This document shows positions 6,245 to 11,151 of a stretch of DNA of 11,151 bases, one piece after another (positions within the stretch are counted from its first letter, which is position 1; each line of letters begins with the position of its first letter). The notes under the pieces are model-generated. The model saw only the letters and a program-made list of their open reading frames with translations. It did not search any database and was not told the origin of the DNA. Made by a program: the position numbers and the translations under genes. The stretch comes from Lachnospiraceae bacterium UBA5902 (GTDB lineage: Bacteria; Bacillota; Clostridia; Lachnospirales; Lachnospiraceae), in assembly GCA_002431865.1 (NCBI GenBank), contig DJEI01000031.1:1-11151 (forward strand), given 5' to 3'.

Positions 6245-6691
6245 TTATCGTCCGGTGGAACCAAAACCACCGGCACCGCGTTCGGTTTCCTCTAATTCGT
6301 CAACCTCTGCGAAATCACCAACGATATAGGGTGTGATGACAAGCTGTGCGATACGCTCCTTTGGCTCGATCGTCTGTGGCTCGTTGCTGTGATTGTGCAG
6401 AGCAACCATAAACTCGCCACGGTAATCGGAATCGACAACACCGACTTTATTCGCAGGAGCCAGATGACGCTTGGCAGCCAGCCCGCTTCTGGCATAGACA
6501 AGTCCCGCATAACCTTCTGGAATCTCCATGGCAAGTCCGGTATGAACCATCACCGTCTCATGTGGTGCAATCGTAAGTGGCGCATCGATACATGCATACA
6601 AATCGGCACCGGCAGCGTTGGCAGAACCGTAGGTTGGCAGTACTGAGTTTTCGTTTAATTTCTTAACATTTACCTGCATATGGGTAATCAT
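6245..6691 (-). CDS. dut: dUTP diphosphatase (dUTPase)
   Basis: The 148-residue enzyme hydrolyses dUTP to dUMP and pyrophosphate, keeping uracil out of DNA and supplying dUMP for thymidylate synthesis. All five motifs of the homotrimeric family are present: I AAGADLYA (26-33), II ARSGLA (67-72), III NKVGVVDSDYRGE (81-93, with Asp87 as the expected catalytic residue), IV ERIAQLV (112-118) and V RGAGGFGSTGR (138-148), the flexible lid ending in the nucleotide-stacking Phe143. The start is the ATG whose first four bases, ATGA, overlap the nrdG stop, with GGAGGAGG ten bases upstream. A Met eight codons earlier would lie inside nrdG and lacks a site. The length is standard. It is the last gene of the nrdD-nrdG-dut operon, which joins dNTP synthesis to dUTP clearance. 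Confidence 0.96.
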   Translation of the reverse strand: MITHMQVNVKKLNENSVLPTYGSANAAGADLYACIDAPLTIAPHETVMVHTGLAMEIPEGYAGLVYARSGLAAKRHLAPANKVGVVDSDYRGEFMVALHNHSNEPQTIEPKERIAQLVITPYIVGDFAEVDELEETERGAGGFGSTGR

Positions 6692-7218
6692 TTGTAAAAT
6701 TCCTCCTCCAGACAAATTTTGCTTTCTGCAAGCGAACGCTTGACATTAATGATTCTCTGGTTGGAGGAGCCGCGGAAGCGGAGGGATAAATCTTTTTTAT
6801 CCATTTCGAATTCTCCGTCGACCAGTATATCGATGTAGCGGAGCAATTCACGTGTCTCCGGCCACATCACCATCATTTTTTCCTGTATATCTTTTTCAAA
6901 ATCATAGCCTGTGTAGCACCACACATCCTTCTGTGGGTACAGAGACTTAAAACGTCGAAGCAAAGGCAGCAGTCCCTGTTGATTGACATATTCGAAAGGT
7001 TCCCCGCCGAGTAGCGACAGCCCTTTGATATAGTCTGGTTTCAGATAATCCAGGATCTGCTCGCTCTCTGCTTCTGTAAATGGTTTTCCGTAGTTGAAAT
7101 CCCATGTTTCTTCGTTAAAACAGCCCTTGCAGTGATGGGAACAGCCGGACACGAACAGGGAAACCCGCACGCCGAGTCCGTTTGCCACATCAATGCGCTT
7201 GATATCCGCATAATTCAT
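6688..7218 (-). CDS. nrdG: Anaerobic ribonucleoside-triphosphate reductase activating protein (radical SAM)
   Basis: The 176-residue activase uses a 4Fe-4S cluster and S-adenosylmethionine to form the glycyl radical on NrdD. The radical SAM motif is CSHHCKGC (Cys26, Cys30, Cys33), the CxxxCxxC spacing. GGEPF at 71-75 is the conserved SAM-contact GGE motif. The N-terminus NYADIKRIDVANGLGVRVSL matches the family start pattern, and the length is as usual. A GAGG lies about 13 bases before the ATG, a rather long spacing. The gene follows nrdD by 21 bases and overlaps dut by 4 bases, so all three are probably one transcript. The need for this enzyme and the absence of an aerobic reductase nearby fit an anaerobe. 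Confidence 0.96.
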   Translation of the reverse strand: MNYADIKRIDVANGLGVRVSLFVSGCSHHCKGCFNEETWDFNYGKPFTEAESEQILDYLKPDYIKGLSLLGGEPFEYVNQQGLLPLLRRFKSLYPQKDVWCYTGYDFEKDIQEKMMVMWPETRELLRYIDILVDGEFEMDKKDLSLRFRGSSNQRIINVKRSLAESKICLEEEFYK

Positions 7219-7239
7219 ATCTATTTTCTAACCTCGACT

Positions 7240-9366
7240 TTACAGATGTAATACACGTGCTTTGATTTCTTTTGTCTTGCCGACATTCCAGAAATTCTCG
7301 CCGAGGTAGCCACAGGTACGACGTGTCACATTCATCTTGGAGTGATCCTTGTTGCCGCACTGTGGACATTCCCATTCATTGTCATCATTGATCATGATTT
7401 CTCCATCGTAATCACAGACATGGCAGTAATCGGATTTCGTGTTGAACTCCGCATACTGGATGTTGTCGTAGATGAAACGCACGATCTCTTCAAGTGCCTC
7501 TAAGTTGTGGCGCATATTCGGAATCTCCACATAAGAGATCGCACCACCGGAGGAAATTGTCTGGAACTGGCTTTCAAAACGGAACTTGCTGAATGCGTCG
7601 ATCTTCTCACGGACATCCACATGATAAGAGTTTGTATAGTAGCCCTTGTCTGTGATATCCTTGATCGTGCCGAAACGTTCCTGATCGATCCGTGCAAAAC
7701 GATAGCAGAGGCTTTCTGCCGGCGTGCCGTACAGACCGAAGCCAAGTCCGGTTTCTTCCTTCCATGTATCACAAGCCTTGCGCAGGCGGTTCATAACGCG
7801 AAGGGCAAACTCTTCACCTTCCGGTTCTGTGTGGCTCTTGCCAGTCATAAGCTTTGTTACCTCGTACAAGCCGATATAACCAAGGGAGATTGTAGAGTAT
7901 CCATCCTTCAATAATGGATCGATCTTTTCACCTTTTTTCAGACGGGCAATCGCACCGTACTGCCAGTGTACCGGACTGACATCCGAGGTAACACCGAGCA
8001 GTGCATTATGTCTGCACATCAGAGCTTCGTAGCACAGCTCCAGACGCTCATCGAGCATGCTCCAGAACTTCTCTTCGTTGCCCTTCGCCAGAATACCAAT
8101 CTGTGGAAGGTTCAGGGATACAACACCCTGGTTGAAACGTCCTTCCCATTTATAATTTCCATTCTCATCCTTCCAAGGAGAGAGGAACGAACGGCATCCC
8201 ATACAGGAGAATACATTACCTTCGTAGTTTTCGCGCATTTTCTTCGCAGAGATGTAATCTGGATAGAGACGCTTGGCTGAACACTTGACTGCCAGTTTCG
8301 TAATATAGTCATATTTTCCACCTTTTAAGCAGTTGTGCTCATCCAATACATAAATAAGCTTCGGGAATGCAGGTGTTACATACACACCCTTCTCATTTTT
8401 GATACCTTCGAGACGCTGACGGAGGATCTCTTCGATGATGATCGCGTTCTCCTCAATGTATTCGTCGTTTGGATCGAGATTCAGGAACAATGTCACGAAT
8501 GGGGACTGTCCGTTCGTTGTCATCAATGTATTGATCTGGTACTGGATTGTCTGAACGCCGGAACGAAGCTCGTCCTGCAGGCGGTCCTGTGCCATCTGCT
8601 CCAGGATTGCATCGTCGATCTTATCTCCGAATTCTTCAACCAGTTTGTTCTTATATTTGTTGTAGCTCTTGCGCAGATATTTGCCGAGATGACGGATATC
8701 CACAGACTGTCCGCCATACTGGCTGCTGGCAACCGAGGAAATAATCTGTGTCATAACCGTACAGGCTACCTGAAAGCTCTTTGGGCTCTCAATCAATTTT
8801 GCGTTCATCACTGTTCCATTATCAAGCATATCGCCGATATTGATCAGACAGCAGTTGAAGATTGGCTGTAAGAAATAATCCGCATCGTGGAAATGCAGTA
8901 CGCCCTCATCATGTGCCTTGGAAATCTTCTCCGGCAGCAGAACACGACGTGTCAGATCCTTGGATACCTCACCGGCGATCAGGTCACGCTGGGTAGAGGC
9001 AACCGTTGCGTTCTTGTTTGAATTTTCTTCCATAACATCTTTGTTACGGTTTTTGATCAGACTTAAAATAGAATCGTCCGTTGTATTTGCCTTACGGACA
9101 AGCTCACGGGTATAACGGTAAATAATGTAAGTCTTGGCAAGCACAAACTTGCCGTCCGCCATCAGCTTCTGCTCGATGATATCCTGGATATCCTCCACCA
9201 GCATACGTGGGCGGTTCTTGCTTTCAATCCCCTGAACAATCTCCTCAATTTTTTCATCGGTTACTTTTTCACATGGTTCAACCTCAGCATTTGCCTTTTT
9301 GATGGCAGTGATGATTTTGCTGCGGTCATAGGTCACTGTATGACCATCTCGTTTGATAACTTTCAT
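7240..9366 (-). CDS. nrdD: Anaerobic (class III) ribonucleoside-triphosphate reductase
   Basis: The 708-residue glycyl radical enzyme reduces ribonucleotides to deoxyribonucleotides without oxygen. Residues 1-95 form an ATP-cone allosteric domain beginning KVIKRDGHTVTYDRSKI. The catalytic barrel carries HFHDADY and NCCL (Cys172/173) and SCMGCR (Cys388/391), the regions expected to hold the active-site cysteines. The C-terminus has a zinc site of four cysteines (648, 651, 667, 670) and the radical loop RRTCGYLG with Gly686 as the radical residue. The protein ends KARVLHL, close to E. coli NrdD. I start it at 9366, not at the Met 24 codons earlier, because AGGAGAGG lies just upstream and KVIKRDG is the family's usual beginning. 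The extra upstream codons would also cover the promoter's start site. First gene of nrdD-nrdG-dut. Confidence 0.97.
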   Translation of the reverse strand: MKVIKRDGHTVTYDRSKIITAIKKANAEVEPCEKVTDEKIEEIVQGIESKNRPRMLVEDIQDIIEQKLMADGKFVLAKTYIIYRYTRELVRKANTTDDSILSLIKNRNKDVMEENSNKNATVASTQRDLIAGEVSKDLTRRVLLPEKISKAHDEGVLHFHDADYFLQPIFNCCLINIGDMLDNGTVMNAKLIESPKSFQVACTVMTQIISSVASSQYGGQSVDIRHLGKYLRKSYNKYKNKLVEEFGDKIDDAILEQMAQDRLQDELRSGVQTIQYQINTLMTTNGQSPFVTLFLNLDPNDEYIEENAIIIEEILRQRLEGIKNEKGVYVTPAFPKLIYVLDEHNCLKGGKYDYITKLAVKCSAKRLYPDYISAKKMRENYEGNVFSCMGCRSFLSPWKDENGNYKWEGRFNQGVVSLNLPQIGILAKGNEEKFWSMLDERLELCYEALMCRHNALLGVTSDVSPVHWQYGAIARLKKGEKIDPLLKDGYSTISLGYIGLYEVTKLMTGKSHTEPEGEEFALRVMNRLRKACDTWKEETGLGFGLYGTPAESLCYRFARIDQERFGTIKDITDKGYYTNSYHVDVREKIDAFSKFRFESQFQTISSGGAISYVEIPNMRHNLEALEEIVRFIYDNIQYAEFNTKSDYCHVCDYDGEIMINDDNEWECPQCGNKDHSKMNVTRRTCGYLGENFWNVGKTKEIKARVLHL

Positions 9367-9438
9367 AAACCCTCTCCTAAAACTATCTGTCAGTGTATTT
9401 CTTTGGTATCCAAATAAAAAACGTGAATACGGTTTCAC

Positions 9439-9467
9439 ATTATATCATCTGACTTGTGGTTTGTAAA
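9439..9467 (-). promoter_or_regulatory. Sigma-A promoter of nrdD-nrdG-dut
   Basis: Read on the minus strand, TTTACA (9467-9462, five of six) is followed by 17 bases and a perfect TATAAT (9444-9439). Transcription should start near 9432, giving a leader of about 65 bases before nrdD. The two NrdR-like boxes lie directly upstream of the -35 box. Confidence 0.85.
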
Positions 9468-9474
9468 CATGAAA

Positions 9475-9490
9475 ACACTAAATCTAGTAT
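9475..9490. promoter_or_regulatory. NrdR-box-like site, proximal
   Basis: ACACTAAATCTAGTAT agrees at 14 of 16 positions with the NrdR box as I recall it (ACACWATATMTWGTGT). It lies 8 bp upstream of the nrdD -35 box. NrdR is the ATP/dATP-sensing repressor of ribonucleotide reductase genes in most bacteria and binds paired boxes. Confidence 0.82.
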
Positions 9491-9505
9491 GAAAAAAATG
9501 CACAA

Positions 9506-9521
9506 AAACTAGATGTTGCGA
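9506..9521. promoter_or_regulatory. NrdR-box-like site, distal
   Basis: Read on the minus strand, TCGCAACATCTAGTTT agrees at about 12 of 16 positions with the same box and shares ATCTAGT with the proximal site. The two sites begin exactly 31 bp apart, the three-helical-turn spacing known for NrdR pairs, which supports the weaker match. Between 9522 and 9636 I see no further feature. Confidence 0.68.
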
Positions 9522-9636
9522 TTTTTTGGACTCCTAAAATGCCGAAAAACCGCGTATTCAAGCCATTTTTGTGCCTTATACAAGCCGGAAAAAATGTGTA
9601 TGCCCTGTGATTTCTTTGTGAAATATGAAAATTGCC

Positions 9637-9665
9637 TTTTCATTTTCCTTAAAATATGGTATAAA
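9637..9665 (+). promoter_or_regulatory. Promoter of the trigger-factor-like lipoprotein gene
   Basis: TTTTCA (9637-9642, four of six) precedes, by 17 bases, TATAAA (9660-9665), which also has a TGn extension (9657-9659). Transcription should begin near 9672, at the left edge of the small inverted repeat. Confidence 0.65.
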
Positions 9666-9671
9666 TGCTAG

Positions 9672-9692
9672 GGATTTAAGTTTTTTAAATCC
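9672..9692 (+). other. AT-rich hairpin at the start of the lipoprotein leader
   Basis: GGATTTAA (9672-9679) pairs with TTAAATCC (9685-9692) around GTTTT, and TATATTTTTA follows. It would form at the very 5' end of the transcript and could stabilise it, act as an operator, or be a weak attenuator. The AT content makes the fold marginal. Confidence 0.35.
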
Positions 9693-9727
9693 TATATTTT
9701 TAGGTAGAATCAGAAGGGATATGTATT

Positions 9728-10879
9728 ATGAAGAAGTTTAGAACACTTGGGTATGTACTGAGTCTTGCACTTGGGATGACAATGCTTACCGGATGTGGAA
9801 AGAAGGTAGACGGCGTTGACCAGCAGAGCATGATTGACAAATATGCAGCGTATTGCGATCTGCCAGACTATAAGGGACTGGAATATGAAGAGACAAAATC
9901 AACCGTGACAGATGCGGATGTAAAGACAAAGATTGATTCCCTGTTGCAGCAGTATGCAACGAAGACACAGGTGAAGGAAGGAACCGTCAAGGAAGGCGAC
10001 AATGTCAATATTGACTTTGTTGGAAGTATTGATGGCGAGGAATTTGAAGGTGGTAATTCAAACGGCGCCGGTTATGATCTGACACTTGGAAGTGGCTCTA
10101 TGATTCCTGGCTTTGAGGATGGTATCATAGGACATAAGGTTGGTGAGACGTTTAACATCAAGGCAACGTTCCCGGAGAATTATGGCAAAGATGAACTGAA
10201 CGGAAAGGAAGCAGATTTTAAGATCACGATTAACTATATCACAGAGACACAGCTTCCGGAATACAATGATGCATTTGTTGCTTCTTATACAGATGCAACA
10301 ACGATTCTGGAATATGAAGATTCCGTCAGAAAGGATCTGGTTGAGCAGTATGACAAGTCGGATAAGAGCGCAAATGAGAGCGCAGTTATGCAGGTGCTTG
10401 TAGAGAAGACCACTTATAACGAGTATCCGGAGAAGGAAATGCAGGATCTGATTGATAAGAGTATTTCCCAGCAGGAGCAGGCAGCTTCCCAGTATGGTTA
10501 TTCACTTGGCGATTATGTAACGGCCAGATATGGCTTCCAGAGCGAGTCTGATTTCCGTGAGTATGTACAGGGTCTGGCAGAGGATTACATGAAGGAAAAG
10601 ATTGCGGTATGTGCAGTTGCAAAGGATGCCGGAATCACAGTTGATAAGGCAGAGGTCGATGACTATAAGAAGACGATCATGGATTATTATGGTTACGATG
10701 ATGAGTCCGGTCTTGAAGAGAATTATACTTCTGAGGATCTTGTCTATTATGCACTGGCACTGAAGGTAGTTGATTACCTGTTAGAGAATGGCAAGGGTGT
10801 ACAGGCAACCGCCAGTGATGCAGCCGTAGAGACACCGTCTGCTACAGGCAGTGATGCCTCTGAAACAGATGCAGAATAA
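9728..10879 (+). CDS. Lipoprotein FKBP-type prolyl isomerase, trigger-factor-like without the ribosome-binding domain
   Basis: The 383-residue protein begins with a lipoprotein signal peptide: basic MKKFR, a hydrophobic core, and the lipobox LTGC with Cys23 as the lipidated residue. Residues 87-170 form an FKBP-type peptidyl-prolyl isomerase domain (EGDNVNIDFVGSIDG, then LTLGSGSMIPGFEDGIIGHKVGE and FPENYG, then LNGKEADFKITI), in the form found in trigger factor. Residues 175-355 are helical and resemble the trigger factor C-terminal chaperone domain. The N-terminal ribosome-docking domain is absent and is replaced by the secretion signal. It is therefore probably an extracytoplasmic foldase acting on secreted proteins, a role like PrsA (inference). 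The tail from 360 is rich in Ala, Ser, Thr and acidic residues. AAGGGA (9713-9718) decides the ATG at 9728; an ATG at 9721 is out of frame. No clear terminator follows. Confidence 0.9.
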   Translation: MKKFRTLGYVLSLALGMTMLTGCGKKVDGVDQQSMIDKYAAYCDLPDYKGLEYEETKSTVTDADVKTKIDSLLQQYATKTQVKEGTVKEGDNVNIDFVGSIDGEEFEGGNSNGAGYDLTLGSGSMIPGFEDGIIGHKVGETFNIKATFPENYGKDELNGKEADFKITINYITETQLPEYNDAFVASYTDATTILEYEDSVRKDLVEQYDKSDKSANESAVMQVLVEKTTYNEYPEKEMQDLIDKSISQQEQAASQYGYSLGDYVTARYGFQSESDFREYVQGLAEDYMKEKIAVCAVAKDAGITVDKAEVDDYKKTIMDYYGYDDESGLEENYTSEDLVYYALALKVVDYLLENGKGVQATASDAAVETPSATGSDASETDAE

Positions 10880-10893
10880 TTAAAAGTAAAAAA

Positions 10894-10957
10894 GCGTTTC
10901 GATTTTATCAATTTTCCTGTTGACATTTGTGGATAGAAATGATATGATACGAAACGC
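10894..10957. repeat. 8-bp inverted repeat flanking the tRNA promoter
   Basis: GCGTTTCG (10894-10901) and CGAAACGC (10950-10957) are exact reverse complements lying on either side of the tRNA-Leu promoter, 48 bases apart. They could pair in a readthrough transcript from the lipoprotein gene or bind a regulator. A chance match of this size is quite possible. Confidence 0.3.
10920..10948 (+). promoter_or_regulatory. Strong sigma-A promoter of tRNA-Leu
   Basis: A perfect TTGACA (10920-10925) is followed by a 17-base spacer and TATGAT (10943-10948, five of six). The start near 10955 leaves about 8 leader bases before the tRNA, as expected for a stable RNA gene. Confidence 0.9.
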
Positions 10958-10962
10958 AGTAC

Positions 10963-11046
10963 GCGGAAGTGGCGGAATTGGCAGACGCGCAGGCTTCAGG
11001 TGCCTGTGGTAGCAATACCGTGTGGGTTCAAGTCCCATCTTCCGCA
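10963..11046 (+). tRNA. tRNA-Leu (anticodon CAG)
   Basis: The 84-base gene folds as a class II tRNA. The acceptor is GCGGAAG with CTTCCGC plus discriminator A. The D-arm carries GG in its loop. The anticodon stem is CAGGC/GCCTG around TTCAGGT, with anticodon CAG at 10997-10999 reading CUG codons. A long variable arm follows, then a T-arm GTGGG/CCCAT around TTCAAGT. The CCA end is not encoded (TCA follows), so it must be added enzymatically. It has its own promoter and terminator. Confidence 0.97.
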
Positions 11047-11048
11047 TC

Positions 11049-11081
11049 AAAAGGGATAGGCGATTGGCCTATCCCTTTTTT
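11049..11081 (+). terminator. Rho-independent terminator of tRNA-Leu
   Basis: A 13-bp perfect stem (AAAAGGGATAGGC, 11049-11061, with 11067-11079) closes a GATTG loop, with a T-run from 11076 to 11081. With two bulged T, pairing could extend through GCATC/GATGC (11044-11048 and 11082-11086) into the tRNA 3' end. Confidence 0.93.
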
Positions 11082-11091
11082 GATGCAGAAA

Positions 11092-11119
11092 AGACCTTGA
11101 ACCCATGGGTTCAAGGTCT
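11092..11119. terminator. Perfect 28-bp palindrome, possible minus-strand terminator
   Basis: AGACCTTGAACCCA (11092-11105) is followed directly by its exact reverse complement (11106-11119), with no spacer. On the minus strand it is followed by TTTTCTG, so it may end a minus-strand gene entering from beyond the window. Its right arm shares TGGGTTCAAG with the T-arm of the tRNA just upstream (11023-11032). The remaining 11120-11151 is GC-rich, with no feature I can name. Confidence 0.55.
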
Positions 11120-11151
11120 CGCCTACGGCTCGGTCGGCGCTAAGCAGGTGC

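Noticed and set aside
6692..6715. Eight-codon longer N-terminus for dUTPase
   Set aside because: It lies within nrdG, lacks a ribosome binding site and adds residues outside the family; the ATGA overlap start is better.
7507..8280. Two further plus-strand open frames of 135 and 104 residues
   Set aside because: Both are antisense shadows of nrdD, whose motifs establish the minus-strand reading.
8335..8871. 178-residue plus-strand open frame
   Set aside because: It lies wholly antisense to the well-conserved catalytic part of nrdD, has no family resemblance and no ribosome binding site I can see.
9367..9438. 24-codon longer N-terminus for NrdD
   Set aside because: The good ribosome binding site and the family start KVIKRDG favour 9366; the longer form would begin at about the predicted transcription start.
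9721..9729. Upstream ATG as start of the trigger-factor-like lipoprotein
   Set aside because: It is out of frame with the gene; the ATG at 9728 gives a perfect lipoprotein signal peptide.
1..11151. CRISPR array, insertion sequence or phage genes
   Set aside because: No regularly spaced repeats, transposase or phage-type proteins are visible; the only tRNA-adjacent oddity is the palindrome, listed separately.

Overview
This window looks like chromosome from a strictly anaerobic, Gram-positive gut-type Clostridia, most likely a Lachnospiraceae (Roseburia/Agathobacter/Coprococcus-like). That placement is inference. It rests on an oxygen-sensitive class III ribonucleotide reductase (nrdD-nrdG), a YtrA-type GntR regulator with an ABC exporter, a lipoprotein version of trigger factor, strong purine-rich ribosome binding sites, a tRNA without encoded CCA, and a PAS-like sensor domain of the kind common in that family.

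Layout. (a) Positions 1-2468 are clearly more AT-rich than the rest. They hold the 3' part of a gene for a secreted or surface von Willebrand A / calcium-repeat / papain-like peptidase protein, followed after 2 bases by a polytopic membrane protein of unknown family. The 2469-2774 gap holds a possible tiny peptide ORF, one very clear terminator and a second weaker one. (b) Positions 2775-4717 are a compact autoregulated operon: a perfect 12-bp inverted repeat over the -10 box, then a GntR/YtrA regulator (TTG start), an ABC ATPase and a six-span permease, each overlapping the next by a few bases. (c) Positions 4780-6233 carry a separate promoter whose -10 box lies in one arm of a perfect 13-bp inverted repeat. 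It drives a two-span sensor protein (dCache-like outside, PAS-like inside) that ends with no kinase or cyclase output domain. Its stop codon lies in a 15-bp hairpin that also ends the convergent operon. (d) On the minus strand, 9366-6245 is nrdD-nrdG-dut, with a good sigma-A promoter and two NrdR-box-like sites exactly 31 bp apart upstream. (e) Divergent from it, 9728-10879 encodes a lipoprotein with an FKBP-type prolyl isomerase domain and a trigger-factor-like C-terminal domain. (f) tRNA-Leu(CAG) with its own strong promoter and terminator follows at 10963-11046, then a perfect 28-bp palindrome near the window end.

How they fit together. The nrdD-nrdG-dut operon couples dNTP production with dUTP removal and is predicted to be repressed by NrdR when dNTPs are plentiful. 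The GntR-ABC cassette is a typical cell-envelope stress or export module. The sensor has no visible output and must act through a partner, if it acts at all. The AT-rich front end looks like an accessory surface module unlike its housekeeping neighbours; it and the orphan sensor are the least explained parts of the window.
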